DNA of 64,000 bases from Salinimicrobium terrae DSM 17865. Its GTDB lineage: Bacteria > Bacteroidota > Bacteroidia > Flavobacteriales > Flavobacteriaceae. Of the stretch, positions 9,506 through 18,983 are shown piece by piece. Numbering within the stretch: the first letter of the stretch is position 1; each line of letters opens with the position of its first letter. The notes beneath the pieces were generated by a model. The model had not been told where the DNA came from. It saw only the letters and a program-made list of their open reading frames with translations, and searched no databases. Both the position numbers and the translations under genes were made by a program. The stretch lies in the NCBI RefSeq assembly GCF_000424665.1, contig NZ_AUKI01000020.1, forward strand, positions 124,001 through 188,000, given 5' to 3'.

Positions 9506-11010
9506 AAAAGCTTATCGGCTTCATTCTTGTATTGTTGCTGGTGCTGTGGAGCTCCTGCCGCAGTGATTTTGAAGCTGAAGAGTTTACCGGGAATCTTGAA
9601 TTTTCACGCGACACAGTTTTCCTCGACACCGTTTTTAGCAACCTCACCACTACTACTTATTCTTTAAAGGTTTACAATCGTTCCGGTGAGGATGTTTTCA
9701 TACCTGAAATTTCTCTGGCAGCAGGGGAAAATTCTCTCTACAGGTTAAATGTAGATGGACTACCGGGAAATTATTTTGAAAATATTGAAATTCTCGCCCG
9801 GGACAGTATTTTTATATTCATAGAAACAACTATGCCTTCTGAAGACCTTCAGGAATCTGAATTCCTTTACACCGATAAACTGCAATTTAAATCAAAAATA
9901 AATGTTCAGGAAGTTCCTCTGGTTACACTGGTAAAGGATGCTGTTCTTTTATTTCCTCCAAAGAACGCGCAGGGAATTCCCGGGAAAATTGAATTCGACA
10001 CGAATGGAGACGGCGAACCAAATTTAGTCACAGGATTTTATTTACCTGAAGATCACCTCCAGCTTACCCGAACTAAACCTTATGTAATTTACAGTTATGC
10101 TGTCGTACCTGAGGGAAAAACTTTAACCATCGACCCCGGCGCCCGAATCTATTTTCACGCTGACAGCGGCATTCTTGTTTCTAAGAATGCTTCAATCCAG
10201 GTCAAAGGTGCGCCCAGTACAGATCCTGAAAAAATGGAAAATCAGGTGATATTCCAGGGAGACAGGCTACAGAGTATCTATAAAGATATTCCGGGTCAAT
10301 GGGGAGCGATCTGGCTCCAGAAGGGGAGTAAAAATCACCTTTTTGAGCATGTTACCATACGAAATGCAAGCGTGGGGATACTGGCTGAAGAAACTACCGA
10401 CTCCCCTCCTATTCGGTTTAAAAATGTGGAGATCTACAACTCGGCCGTTTCAGGATTAAGAGCTGAAAAAGCAAATATTACCGCTGAAAATCTCGTGATC
10501 AACAACAGCGGAAATGCTTCTCTTCACCTCAACGGCGGAAATCACCTATATAAACACGTGAGTATCGCTAACTACTGGCAGCAAAGTTTTAGAATTTCCC
10601 CAGCCGTTTTTATGTCTAATACTTTGGAAGAAAGACCTGCTCCACTTCAGGTAAAATTCTTCAATTCCATCATCTTCGGAAACGAAAGCAGGGAATTAGG
10701 TCTTGAAATAGACGGAAACGTTCCGGTAGAAATATTTTTTTCTCATACCCTGCTAAAGTTTTTGGATGAAGAAACTGAAGGTAAATGGTATGACTTCAGC
10801 AATAATGATATCTACAACAAGGTCGGGTTAAATGAAGACCCCTTATTTGTAGCACCAAAGGAGAATAATTTGCAGCTGCAATTAAATTCCGCAGCAATGG
10901 ACAAAGGCGATCCCAACATTGCTAAACAAGTTCCGCAGGATCTTTTGGGTAGAGATCGTGCTCAAAATCCGGATCTGGGAGCCTATGAATTTGTGGAAAT
11001 TAAGGAATAA
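9502..11010 (+). CDS. Lipoprotein with right-handed parallel beta-helix repeats
   Basis: 502 residues. The N-terminal hydrophobic stretch ends in a lipobox-like WSSC (Cys19). Residues 30-150 form a beta domain of the type found in many flavobacterial surface lipoproteins. From about 200 the sequence is a solenoid of short turns with stacked Asn/Gly positions (LTIDPGARIYFHADSGILV, WGAIWLQKG, FEHVTIRNASVGIL, FKNVEIYNSAVSGL), typical of pectate-lyase-like beta-helices. The end (AMDKGDP.....DLLGRDRAQNPDLGAYEF) is the closing motif common to choice-of-anchor and beta-helix proteins. Its start overlaps the thioesterase stop (ATGA). A glycan-binding or structural role is an inference. Confidence 0.85.
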   Translation: MKKLIGFILVLLLVLWSSCRSDFEAEEFTGNLEFSRDTVFLDTVFSNLTTTTYSLKVYNRSGEDVFIPEISLAAGENSLYRLNVDGLPGNYFENIEILARDSIFIFIETTMPSEDLQESEFLYTDKLQFKSKINVQEVPLVTLVKDAVLLFPPKNAQGIPGKIEFDTNGDGEPNLVTGFYLPEDHLQLTRTKPYVIYSYAVVPEGKTLTIDPGARIYFHADSGILVSKNASIQVKGAPSTDPEKMENQVIFQGDRLQSIYKDIPGQWGAIWLQKGSKNHLFEHVTIRNASVGILAEETTDSPPIRFKNVEIYNSAVSGLRAEKANITAENLVINNSGNASLHLNGGNHLYKHVSIANYWQQSFRISPAVFMSNTLEERPAPLQVKFFNSIIFGNESRELGLEIDGNVPVEIFFSHTLLKFLDEETEGKWYDFSNNDIYNKVGLNEDPLFVAPKENNLQLQLNSAAMDKGDPNIAKQVPQDLLGRDRAQNPDLGAYEFVEIKE

Positions 11011-11057
11011 AAAAAGCTGCCCGAAAATCCCATTTTTGAGACCTTAGGCAGCAGTTT
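11011..11057. terminator. Bidirectional terminator between the beta-helix gene and glyA, with a palindrome copy in its loop
   Basis: The stem GCTGCC (11016-11021) / GGCAGC (11047-11052) is flanked by an A run and a T run. Its large loop contains CGAAAATCCCATTTTTGAGACC (11022-11043), one arm-plus-core copy of the dispersed palindrome. Confidence 0.75.
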
Positions 11058-11109
11058 TTATAGAGACTAGATCGCTAGCGCTGCTAGAAACAAGAACCAG
11101 GACTTTTTG

Positions 11110-12384
11110 CTACATCTGGAATAACGGTCTTCCCTGCATTAGGTCAATTACATCTTCTCTTACAGCATTTAATTTATCGTCATCTTGAAAGTTTGTAATC
11201 ACGCGATCAATAAGATCAACTATGGTATCCATATCGTCTTCTTTAAGTCCACGAGTAGTAACGGCAGGAGTTCCAATTCTAATTCCGGAAGTAACAAAAG
11301 GCGATTTATCATCAAAAGGCACCATATTTTTATTTACGGTAATATCGGCTTTTCCAAGAGCCTCTTCAGCTTCTTTTCCGGAGATATTTTTATTCCGCAG
11401 GTCAATAAGCATCATGTGATTATCTGTTCCGCCCGAGATTACCTGGTAGTCTTTTTTTACAAAAGCTTCGGCCATTCTTTTTGCATTCTTTTTCACCTGC
11501 ACTGTATAGTGAAGAAATTCATCTGTAAGCGCTTCTCCAAAAGCTACTGCTTTAGCGGCAATAATGTGCTCAAGTGGACCACCCTGATTTCCGGGGAAAA
11601 CTCCGCTGTTGAGTAAGGCAGACATTTTCTTTGGACTTCCATTTTTCAAAGTCTCTCCAAAAGGATTGTCAAAATCTTTTCCCATCATAATAATTCCACC
11701 GCGAGGTCCGCGAAGGGTTTTATGGGTAGTCGAAGAAACTACATGGCAATGAGGAATTGGATCGCTAAGCAGACCTTTGGCGATTAGACCGGCAGGATGA
11801 GCGATATCGGCAAACAGGATCGCACCAATACTATCGGCTATTTCCCGAAAACGTTTATAATCTATTTCTCGTGAATAGGCGGAAGCACCGGCAATGATCA
11901 TCTTTGGTTGCTCCTTTTCAGCAATTCTTTGTACCTCATCATAATCTATAAGTCCGGTTTCTTTGTCTACTCCGTAGAATACAGGCTCATAAAGTCTTCC
12001 GGAGAAGTTTACCGGGGAGCCGTGAGTTAAATGGCCGCCGTGAGAAAGATCGAATCCAAGGAATTTGTCACCGGGTTTCATACAGGCGTGGAATACGGCT
12101 GTATTTGCCTGGGATCCCGAATGAGGTTGCACGTTGGCATATTCGGCGTTGAACAATTCTTTTAACCTTTCAATAGCAAGATTCTCTACTTCATCTACCA
12201 CTTCACAACCACCATAATATCTTTTTCCGGGATAACCTTCGGCATATTTATTAGTGAGCACAGAACCCGCTGCTTCCAGCACTTGTTCACTTACAAAATT
12301 TTCACTTGCAATTAACTCTAAACCATTTAGTTGCCTTTCTTTTTCTGCCTTTATTAAATCGAATAATTCGCTATCCCTTTGCAT
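11110..12384 (-). CDS. glyA: Serine hydroxymethyltransferase
   Basis: 424 residues, full length for the bacterial enzyme. It interconverts serine and glycine with tetrahydrofolate as one-carbon acceptor, using PLP. Recognisable are [10 protein letters not shown] (residues 23-32), the [13 protein letters not shown] substrate loop, [23 protein letters not shown] and the PLP lysine in [13 protein letters not shown] (Lys222). The C-terminus carries the folate-site segment [14 protein letters not shown]. Cytoplasmic. It is divergent from fahA, and both promoters lie in the 110-base gap. Confidence 0.97.
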   Translation of the reverse strand: MQRDSELFDLIKAEKERQLNGLELIASENFVSEQVLEAAGSVLTNKYAEGYPGKRYYGGCEVVDEVENLAIERLKELFNAEYANVQPHSGSQANTAVFHACMKPGDKFLGFDLSHGGHLTHGSPVNFSGRLYEPVFYGVDKETGLIDYDEVQRIAEKEQPKMIIAGASAYSREIDYKRFREIADSIGAILFADIAHPAGLIAKGLLSDPIPHCHVVSSTTHKTLRGPRGGIIMMGKDFDNPFGETLKNGSPKKMSALLNSGVFPGNQGGPLEHIIAAKAVAFGEALTDEFLHYTVQVKKNAKRMAEAFVKKDYQVISGGTDNHMMLIDLRNKNISGKEAEEALGKADITVNKNMVPFDDKSPFVTSGIRIGTPAVTTRGLKEDDMDTIVDLIDRVITNFQDDDKLNAVREDVIDLMQGRPLFQM

Positions 12385-12410
12385 ATGCTTTTTTTACGTT
12401 AAATAATACT

Positions 12411-12418
12411 CAAAAATA
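12411..12418 (-). promoter_or_regulatory. -7 box (TATTTTTG) upstream of glyA
   Basis: The minus strand reads TATTTTTG, matching TAnnTTTG, about 26 bases before the glyA ATG. No convincing TTG is seen at -33. Confidence 0.4.
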
Positions 12419-12450
12419 GCAAATACATTCGGTTCTTAGTAAGAAAATAA

Positions 12451-12458
12451 TATATTTG
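12451..12458 (+). promoter_or_regulatory. -7 box (TATATTTG) upstream of fahA
   Basis: TATATTTG matches the Bacteroidetes -7 consensus and lies 36 bases before the ATG at 12495. It overlaps the TTG that would otherwise start a longer frame at 12456, which argues for the 12495 start. The -33 region is poor (TTC). Confidence 0.45.
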
Positions 12459-12494
12459 GTTCGAATTGATTTTAACAAAATACCAACATTTATT

Positions 12495-13784
12495 ATGTCC
12501 ATTACAGCTAACGACCCTACACGAAAAACATGGCTGGAAGTACCCGAAAATTCCGATTTTCCCATTCAAAATATTCCCTTTGGTGTCTTTCTTACCCGGG
12601 ATGATATTATTACCATAGGAACCCGCATTGGAGATACTGCCATTGACCTGGGAGCCCTTCACCAGCTAGGCTATTTTGAAGGAATTCCATTGACCGATGA
12701 TATTTTTCTTCAGGACACCCTGAACGATTTTATTTCTGACGGAAAAAAAACCTGGAGACTGGTAAGAAACCGTATCGCAGATATTTTCGATAAAAATAAC
12801 GGTAAACTAAGGGATCATGAAGAACACAGAAAAGTGGTTCTTTTCGGCCTAGATGAGATTGAAATGCAGTTACCTGTACAAGTAGGTGATTATACAGACT
12901 TTTATTCGAGCAAAGAACACGCAACCAACGTGGGAAGCATGTTTAGAGATCCCGAAAATGCCCTGCTTCCAAACTGGCTTCACATTCCTGTGGGCTACCA
13001 CGGAAGGAGCTCATCAATTATTCCCAGCGGAATTCCCGTTCACCGGCCTAAAGGACAAACAAAACCTAAAGATGCAGATCAGCCGGTTTTTGGACCTTCA
13101 AAAAGAGTGGATTTCGAACTTGAAATGGCTTTTATTACAACAGATGCAAATCACCTGGGAGAACCTATTCCTATTGATGAAGCCGAAGATTACATTTTTG
13201 GACTCGTACTTTTTAATGACTGGAGTGCCAGGGATATCCAAACCTGGGAATATGTGCCTTTGGGACCTTTCCTGGCTAAGAATTTTGCGTCTTCAATTTC
13301 ACCATGGATCGTGACTTTGGATGCACTGGAACCATTCAGAATAGAAAGTCCAAAGCCGGAAGTAGAACTGCTCCCTTACCTGCAGTCCAGCGGAAAGAAA
13401 AGTTTCGATATTGAACTTGAGGTTTTTATTCAACCCGAAAATGGAGAGGAAACAAAGGTCTCGCAATCTAATTTTAAGCACATGTACTGGAATATGAGTC
13501 AGCAGCTGGCTCATCATACAGTAAATGGGTGTCCGGTAATATCAGGAGATATGATGGGTTCAGGAACCATTTCGGGACCTACACCCGATTCTTATGGTTC
13601 TATGCTGGAACTTTCCTGGAAAGGTGAAAAACCGGTGAAACTGAATGACGGTACCACCCGTACTTTTATTGAGGATAATGATACAGTTACTATGCGTGGT
13701 TTCTGTAAAAGAGAAAATTACAGAATAGGGTTTGGAGAAGTAAGCACAAAGTTACTCCCTGTTTTTGAACCCAAAAAGAAATAA
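12495..13784 (+). CDS. fahA: Fumarylacetoacetase
   Basis: 429 residues from the ATG at 12495 (MSITAND). It catalyses the last step of tyrosine/homogentisate breakdown, hydrolysing fumarylacetoacetate to fumarate and acetoacetate. The full eukaryote-like length and motifs are present: DFYSSKEHATNVG with the catalytic His, GYHGRSSSI, the metal-binding FELEMAF acidic residues, FNDWSARDIQTWEYVPLGPF and GDMMGSGTISGP. No other homogentisate-pathway gene is nearby in this window. It is divergent from glyA and ends at a strong terminator. Confidence 0.96.
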   Translation: MSITANDPTRKTWLEVPENSDFPIQNIPFGVFLTRDDIITIGTRIGDTAIDLGALHQLGYFEGIPLTDDIFLQDTLNDFISDGKKTWRLVRNRIADIFDKNNGKLRDHEEHRKVVLFGLDEIEMQLPVQVGDYTDFYSSKEHATNVGSMFRDPENALLPNWLHIPVGYHGRSSSIIPSGIPVHRPKGQTKPKDADQPVFGPSKRVDFELEMAFITTDANHLGEPIPIDEAEDYIFGLVLFNDWSARDIQTWEYVPLGPFLAKNFASSISPWIVTLDALEPFRIESPKPEVELLPYLQSSGKKSFDIELEVFIQPENGEETKVSQSNFKHMYWNMSQQLAHHTVNGCPVISGDMMGSGTISGPTPDSYGSMLELSWKGEKPVKLNDGTTRTFIEDNDTVTMRGFCKRENYRIGFGEVSTKLLPVFEPKKK

Positions 13785-13798
13785 GAAATTAAAAAATT

Positions 13799-13836
13799 GA
13801 AAAAGAGCCGCAAAATTTGCGGCTCTTCCTTTTTAA
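13799..13836 (+). terminator. Terminator of fahA
   Basis: An 11-bp perfect stem (AGAGCCGCAAA at 13805-13815 with TTTGCGGCTCT at 13817-13827) has essentially no loop and is followed by a T-rich run. Preceding A residues make it function in the minus direction too. Confidence 0.88.
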
Positions 13837-13854
13837 TTTGGAGGTGAGATAAGA

Positions 13855-14049
13855 TTATCTACGTTCTTCTCTTCCTTTTTGACCTTCATTACTTCGGTCC
13901 CGGTTCATATCTCTCTCTCTGTTGGCATCCTCCTGTTTTTGCTTATCACGGTCACCTGCAGCTTGTTGAGCAGGATTTCTTCTTTCTTCTTCCTGGCGCC
14001 TTTGTTTGTCCTGGCGATCTCTGTTCTGATCTTCTCTTCTCTCTTCCAT
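13855..14049 (-). CDS. Small highly charged Arg/Glu/Asp/Gln-rich protein
   Basis: 64 residues from the ATG at 14049 (MEERREDQNR); a longer frame starting at 14100 has an untypical N-terminus. Almost the whole protein is made of R, E, D, Q, N and K (DRDKQKQEDANRERDMNRDR), with no hydrophobic core, so it is expected to be disordered. The composition recalls small stress or desiccation hydrophilins, but I recognise no family. It sits alone between fahA and the ytxJ-like gene with its own upstream region. It could also be a chance frame; the low-complexity composition limits certainty. Confidence 0.5.
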   Translation of the reverse strand: MEERREDQNRDRQDKQRRQEEERRNPAQQAAGDRDKQKQEDANRERDMNRDRSNEGQKGREERR

Positions 14050-14169
14050 AATACAAATTTTTAGAATTAAATTTATTCTTAAATATACCCAGTTAACCAA
14101 TACCTAAGTATTTGATTATAATACTTTTAACTCTTTTTCAGAAGATTAACTTAACTTCAGGAAAATTAA

Positions 14170-14568
14170 CTAAATATGCTCCTTCACATTTTCAAGTTCA
14201 ATAGACTGGTGCGAGGCGTGATGAACAACTTTCCTGTCCTTGAGAATAATCATCTGCGGACTTTCATGCCTGACTCCAAAGCGACTTGCAACTTCGTTAG
14301 ATATGCCCCGGTTGGCTAAAAGATCAAGAAAATAAAGTCTTACCTCCTTATCCTTTGGCAGGTCGTATTCTCTTTCAAATTTCTTCAGCACCATTTTACT
14401 TATTCCGCAACTGGTGGAATGTTTAAAAATTACTATCGGCTGTTTTTCAGATTCCTTTTCAATCTCTTCCAGCTGGTTACTTTCGGTAAGGGCATGCCAT
14501 GGCACCTCCTCTATCTCTTTTTTAACTATATCCCGTTCACTTTTAAAAACCTTATCAAATAATCCCAT
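14170..14568 (-). CDS. ytxJ: Monothiol bacilliredoxin-like protein YtxJ (DUF2847)
   Basis: 132 residues with a thioredoxin-like fold. After an N-terminal helix come WHALTESNQLEEI, then VIFKHSTSCGISKMVLKKFE with a single Cys (Cys54), then VRLYFLDLLANRGISNEVASRFGVRHESPQMIIL with the cis-Pro segment. Family members are annotated as bacillithiol-system redox proteins; in Bacteroidetes the link to bacillithiol is assumed from presence of that thiol in the phylum. The single Cys rules out a dithiol mechanism. It is transcribed away from clpB. Confidence 0.9.
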   Translation of the reverse strand: MGLFDKVFKSERDIVKKEIEEVPWHALTESNQLEEIEKESEKQPIVIFKHSTSCGISKMVLKKFEREYDLPKDKEVRLYFLDLLANRGISNEVASRFGVRHESPQMIILKDRKVVHHASHQSIELENVKEHI

Positions 14569-14770
14569 TTCGTAATTCTTTAGTTACACATTTCTTGAAC
14601 TATGTAAAATAGTAAATTCATTTGACCTTTTCCCTATTAAGACTAAAGTTTAGTATCTTTATAAGAGACAAAAAGTCATCATTTTACTCTTCTTATCAGC
14701 CAATTTGTCTGCTGTCTGGTGCTGGTACATGCTTTGCTTAACTTCAGAAAAAAGGATTAAAGATCTTACT

Positions 14771-17371
14771 ATGAACTTAAATAATTTTACTATAAAAAGT
14801 CAGGAGGCCATACAACAGGCCCAGCAACTGGCTCAGGAATTGGGGCATCAGCAAATAGAGAACGAGCATATATTTAAAGCTGTTACTCTTGTTGATGAGA
14901 ATGTGACTCCCTTTCTTCTGAAAAAGCTCAATATTAATGTTGGCCTATTCCAGCAAATCCTTGATAAAACGCTTCAGAGTTTTCCGAAGGTAAGCGGCGG
15001 AGACATTATGCTTTCCCGCGAATCTTCCAGAACCCTGAATGAAGCATCTTCAGTAGCCAAAAAAATGGGCGATGAATATGTATCTGTAGAGCATCTCATT
15101 TTAGCCATTTTTGGATCTTCCAGTAAAGTTTCGCAGATCCTGAAAGACCAGGGTGCGACCGAGAAAGGTTTAAAAGCAGCGATTCAGGAACTTAGAAAAG
15201 GAGAAAATGTAACCTCCCAAAGTGCCGAGGAAACCTATAATTCCCTGAACAAATACGCAAATCACCTCAACAAACTGGCTGAAGAAGGAAAGCTGGACCC
15301 GGTAATAGGAAGGGATGAAGAAATTCGAAGGGTATTGCAAATACTTTCCCGAAGAACAAAAAACAACCCAATGCTGGTAGGAGAACCCGGCGTAGGTAAA
15401 ACAGCTATCGCCGAAGGCCTCGCCCACCGGATTATTGCAGGTGATATTCCGGAGAATCTTAGAGATAAGCAGATCTATTCCCTTGACATGGGAGCTTTGA
15501 TCGCCGGTGCAAAATACAAAGGTGAATTTGAGGAAAGACTTAAAGCGGTAATTAAGGAAGTTACTTCCAGTGAAGGTAATATTGTACTGTTCATTGACGA
15601 GATCCACACCCTTGTTGGTGCCGGTGGTGGACAGGGAGCCATGGATGCAGCGAACATTCTTAAACCCGCTCTTGCCCGCGGAGAATTACGGGCTATTGGA
15701 GCTACAACCCTTGATGAATACCAAAAATATTTTGAAAAGGATAAAGCCCTGGAGCGACGTTTTCAGAAAATTATAGTAGATGAACCCGATACCGAAAGTG
15801 CCATTTCTATCCTCCGCGGTATCAAAGAAAAGTATGAGACTCATCACAAAGTACGTATTAAGGATGAAGCAATCATCTCGGCAGTTGAGTTGTCTCAGCG
15901 ATACATTACTAATCGTTTCTTACCCGATAAGGCCATTGATCTAATGGATGAAGCAGCTTCCAGGCTACGTATGGAGATCAACTCCAAACCCGAAGAGCTC
16001 GATGTGCTGGATCGTAAGATCATGCAGCTGGAAATTGAAATGGAGGCCATCAAGCGGGAGAATGATGAAACCAAGTTGAAATCTCTTCGGGCAGATCTCG
16101 CCAACTATAAAGATGAGCGAAACGAGCTGCACGCCCAGTGGAAAAACGAGAAAGACGTTGTGGACAACATTCAGACCACGAAGTCCAAGATTGAAGAATA
16201 CAAACTCGAAGCCGAACGTGCAGAGAGAGAAGGCAACTATGGAAAAGTAGCCGAGTTGCGATATGGAAAGATTAAGGAAGAGCAGGAAAAACTTGCAGAA
16301 CTTCAAAAACAGCTGGAAGAGAATCAGCAGGGGAAATCGCTGATCAAAGAGGAAGTTACAAATGAGGACATTGCTGAAGTTGTTGCAAAATGGACCGGAA
16401 TTCCGGTAACCAAAATGCTGCAGACCGAGCGGGAAAAACTCCTGAAACTGGAAGACGAACTTCACCGCAGAGTTGTAGGACAGGATGAAGCCATACAGGC
16501 GGTGAGTGATGCGGTGCGCAGAAGCCGTGCCGGCTTACAGGATCAGAAAAAACCCATTGGTTCCTTCCTGTTCCTTGGTACTACCGGTGTCGGTAAGACT
16601 GAACTCGCCAAAGCCCTGGCAGATTATCTCTTCAATGACGAGAGTGCGATGACCAGGATAGACATGAGTGAGTACCAGGAACGTCATGCTGTAAGCAGGC
16701 TCGTTGGTGCACCTCCGGGGTATGTTGGATATGATGAAGGAGGGCAATTAACTGAAGCCGTGAGAAGAAAGCCGTATTCTGTTATTCTCCTTGATGAGAT
16801 CGAAAAAGCTCATCCCGATACTTTTAATATTCTTTTGCAGGTTCTTGATGAAGGAAGGTTGACCGATAATAAAGGTCGTCTAGCCGATTTCAAAAACACA
16901 ATCATTATAATGACCTCCAACATGGGCTCTCATATTATCCAGGAGAAATTTGAGACAGGGAAAGATATGGATACTGCCATGGAAAGTGCCAAAGTGGAGG
17001 TGCTGGCTCTTTTAAAACAAAGCGTTCGTCCTGAATTCATTAACCGGATAGACGATATCGTAATGTTTACGCCCCTTACAAGGAAAGACATTAAAGAAAT
17101 TGTTGGTCTTCAGCTTAAAGGAGTAACAAAAATGCTGGCGAAGCAGGGAATCACTTTAGACGCAACTCAGGAGGCTATTGCCGATCTTGCTGAAAAAGGA
17201 TTTGATCCACAATATGGGGCAAGACCCGTTAAACGAACTATTCAAAAAGCAGTTTTGAACAAGCTTTCTAAAGAGATCCTAAGCGGAAATATTCATACAG
17301 ATAGTATAATTCTGTTGGACTCCTTCAATGATGAACTGGTCTTTAGAAACCAGGAAGAAATTGTACAATAA
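14771..17371 (+). CDS. clpB: ClpB disaggregase (Hsp100 ATPase)
   Basis: 866 residues from the ATG at 14771 ([10 protein letters not shown]), the normal family start; the frame is open 66 bases further upstream. The protein has the N domain (1-150), AAA-1 with Walker A GEPGVGKT and Walker B LFIDEIH, the long middle coiled coil (about 400-530, rich in K/E/L) and AAA-2 with GTTGVGKT and LLDEIEKAH, ending in the C-terminal domain ([15 protein letters not shown]). It extracts proteins from aggregates with DnaK. No CIRCE element is visible upstream. A complex hairpin repeat follows the gene. Confidence 0.97.
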   Translation: MNLNNFTIKSQEAIQQAQQLAQELGHQQIENEHIFKAVTLVDENVTPFLLKKLNINVGLFQQILDKTLQSFPKVSGGDIMLSRESSRTLNEASSVAKKMGDEYVSVEHLILAIFGSSSKVSQILKDQGATEKGLKAAIQELRKGENVTSQSAEETYNSLNKYANHLNKLAEEGKLDPVIGRDEEIRRVLQILSRRTKNNPMLVGEPGVGKTAIAEGLAHRIIAGDIPENLRDKQIYSLDMGALIAGAKYKGEFEERLKAVIKEVTSSEGNIVLFIDEIHTLVGAGGGQGAMDAANILKPALARGELRAIGATTLDEYQKYFEKDKALERRFQKIIVDEPDTESAISILRGIKEKYETHHKVRIKDEAIISAVELSQRYITNRFLPDKAIDLMDEAASRLRMEINSKPEELDVLDRKIMQLEIEMEAIKRENDETKLKSLRADLANYKDERNELHAQWKNEKDVVDNIQTTKSKIEEYKLEAERAEREGNYGKVAELRYGKIKEEQEKLAELQKQLEENQQGKSLIKEEVTNEDIAEVVAKWTGIPVTKMLQTEREKLLKLEDELHRRVVGQDEAIQAVSDAVRRSRAGLQDQKKPIGSFLFLGTTGVGKTELAKALADYLFNDESAMTRIDMSEYQERHAVSRLVGAPPGYVGYDEGGQLTEAVRRKPYSVILLDEIEKAHPDTFNILLQVLDEGRLTDNKGRLADFKNTIIIMTSNMGSHIIQEKFETGKDMDTAMESAKVEVLALLKQSVRPEFINRIDDIVMFTPLTRKDIKEIVGLQLKGVTKMLAKQGITLDATQEAIADLAEKGFDPQYGARPVKRTIQKAVLNKLSKEILSGNIHTDSIILLDSFNDELVFRNQEEIVQ

Positions 17372-17386
17372 GATCAAATAGTTATT

Positions 17387-17521
17387 AGAGGCTGTCTAAA
17401 AAATAATAAAATCGTCATTCTGAATTTATTTCAGAATCTATTAAATCTGTTTTTCAGATCTTTTTTGAACCTGAAACAAGTTCAGGTTGACGTAAATAGA
17501 ATTTTTTAGAAAGCCTCTTTT
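17387..17521 (+). repeat. Multi-hairpin inverted-repeat element after clpB (terminator-like, MITE-like)
   Basis: Outer arms AGAGGCTGTCTAAAAAAT (17387-17404) and the matching segment at 17502-17519 pair with two mismatches. Inside them a second pair, CGTCATTCTGAA (17413-17424) with TTCAGGTTGACG (17481-17492), pairs. Between these lie three further small hairpins (17418-17436, 17445-17459, 17470-17486). The right end has a T run, so it can terminate clpB transcription. Its layout resembles non-coding repeats (CATCCTGAA...TTCAGGATGAC type) scattered in Bacteroidetes genomes. Confidence 0.75.
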
Positions 17522-17591
17522 TATTTTAAAGGTCACTTCACAGATTAAGTCTTGGGTCCTGGTTATTGTATTGAAGCAAACTCAAACCAAT

Positions 17592-17777
17592 TTACCACCG
17601 GTCTATTTCCTGTTTAAGTTGTTCTTTGGTTCGGCCGGTCTTTTCCTGTAACCGTCCTATCATTTCATCAAATTTTCCTTCCCGGTAGGTAGTATCATCA
17701 TCGGTGAGATCACCGTATTTTTGTTTAAACTCACCTCTTATTTGTTTCCACTTTCCTTCTAATTGATCATCATTCAT
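17592..17777 (-). CDS. CsbD family stress protein
   Basis: 61 residues from the ATG at 17777 (MNDDQLEGKW); the frame is open to 17819 but the internal start fits the family. The sequence is the CsbD pattern: EGKWKQIRGEFKQKYGDLTDDD followed by GKFDEMIGRLQEKTGRTKEQLKQEI. These are small, highly charged proteins induced by general stress in many bacteria, with unknown mechanism. It is divergent from the phytase-like lipoprotein and convergent with clpB, so it has its own promoter, not clearly recognisable by eye. Confidence 0.9.
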   Translation of the reverse strand: MNDDQLEGKWKQIRGEFKQKYGDLTDDDTTYREGKFDEMIGRLQEKTGRTKEQLKQEIDRW

Positions 17778-17878
17778 AATTTTGGTTTTTATGGTTTCAT
17801 TTGAAATTACAAAAAACATGACCCAACAACTTTAAAAATCTCATATTTTGCTCTTAAGATTTTGTTATTTTTATCGCC

Positions 17879-18979
17879 ATGAAAAAAGTTCTTCTTCTTG
17901 TATTTTTAGCTTCAGCCCTTGTAGGTTGCAAGAGTTCCAGAGTGGGTGACACTTCAAATGTCCAGGTGAGATTTCTTGACGATTACAATATAACTGATGG
18001 ACTTGAAATAAAAGACACGGAAGTTGGCGGACTTTCGGGCATTGACTATCATGAAGGAACCTATTATATGGTAAGTGATCATCCCTCCAATCCTCGCATT
18101 TACCTGGCTACCATAGAAATTTCTGAAGAGAAAATAGATTCAGTAGTAATTTCCGATGTAATACTTCTTGATAAGAAGCATAAAAGCCTGAAGGACCAGC
18201 ACCTTGACCTTGAAAGTATCCTGTTTGAACCTGAAGACGAAAATTTTCTTTTAAGCAGTGAAGGGAATATCAACAACAACAAAGATCCCATGCTCTTTAG
18301 GGTGTCAAAAATGGGAGATTTTGTAACCTCTTTTGCCGTACCCGAAAATCTATTGGCTGAAAGCATAAAGAAACCCCGGAACAATGGAACTCTTGAAGGT
18401 CTTACCGAATCTTATGACGGGAAAGGTGTCTGGGCCGCAATGGAGCTCCCCCTGGAAACCGATGGTCCTAAACCAAAACTGTACCCTACAAAATCTCCGG
18501 TAAGGATTACACATTTTGATAAAGAAACTCAAACTGCAACAAAGCAGTTTCCATATAGATTAGACCGTATAGCGAAGATCCCCTGGTTATATTTCGCTGT
18601 TAATGGGGTGACCGATCTACTGGAATACGCACCGGACAAGTTCCTGGTATTGGAAAGAGGATTTTCTGCAGGTCATGGCCAAAAAGGAAATACAGTGAGA
18701 ATATTTGATGTAGATGCGACTCTTGCCACAAATACACTGGACATAAATAACTTAAGAGTTTCCTTCAACAATCCGGCAAAGAAAACCCTGCTTTACGATT
18801 TCAAATGGGCAAAAAAATTTCTTAGTCAGGAGATAATAGACAATATTGAAGGGATTACTTTTGGACCCACCCTCCCTAACGGCAACCAAAGTCTTATTTT
18901 AATTTCAGATAACAATTTTAACTCCATGGGACAGCAATTGAACCAGGTCATCTTAATGGAATACATTCCAAAAAAATAG
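17879..18979 (+). CDS. Lipoprotein of the phytase-like esterase family
   Basis: 366 residues. The signal ends with the lipobox ALVGC (Cys17). The body is a beta-propeller of the phytase-like type: VGGLSGIDYHEGTYYMVSDHPSNPRIY is the first blade, HLDLESILFEPEDENFLLSSEG the second, then NGTLEGLTESYDGKGVWAAME, LLEYAPDKFLVLERGFSAG and NIEGITFGPTLPNGNQSLILISDNNF. Members are annotated as esterase-like phytases; a phosphate-releasing activity is plausible but unproven. It is followed after 4 bases by a histidine phosphatase gene, which supports a shared phosphorus-related role in the envelope. Confidence 0.87.
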   Translation: MKKVLLLVFLASALVGCKSSRVGDTSNVQVRFLDDYNITDGLEIKDTEVGGLSGIDYHEGTYYMVSDHPSNPRIYLATIEISEEKIDSVVISDVILLDKKHKSLKDQHLDLESILFEPEDENFLLSSEGNINNNKDPMLFRVSKMGDFVTSFAVPENLLAESIKKPRNNGTLEGLTESYDGKGVWAAMELPLETDGPKPKLYPTKSPVRITHFDKETQTATKQFPYRLDRIAKIPWLYFAVNGVTDLLEYAPDKFLVLERGFSAGHGQKGNTVRIFDVDATLATNTLDINNLRVSFNNPAKKTLLYDFKWAKKFLSQEIIDNIEGITFGPTLPNGNQSLILISDNNFNSMGQQLNQVILMEYIPKK

Positions 18980-18983
18980 AACT

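Noticed and set aside
14569-14770. CIRCE or HrcA-type heat-shock operator upstream of clpB
   Set aside because: No TTAGCACTC-N9-GAGTGCTAA-like inverted repeat is present; the TTG and TATCTTT words there are 29 bases apart, too far for a normal promoter.
15965-16465. A 166-codon minus-strand frame inside clpB, rich in Phe and Leu
   Set aside because: It mirrors the Lys/Glu-rich middle coiled coil of ClpB and has no independent support.
18302-18329. A palindrome-like word (GTCAAAAATGGGAGATTTTGT) inside the phytase-like lipoprotein gene
   Set aside because: The right arm is poor and the coding frame differs from all other coding copies (read V-S-K-M-G-D-F), so it is probably chance similarity.
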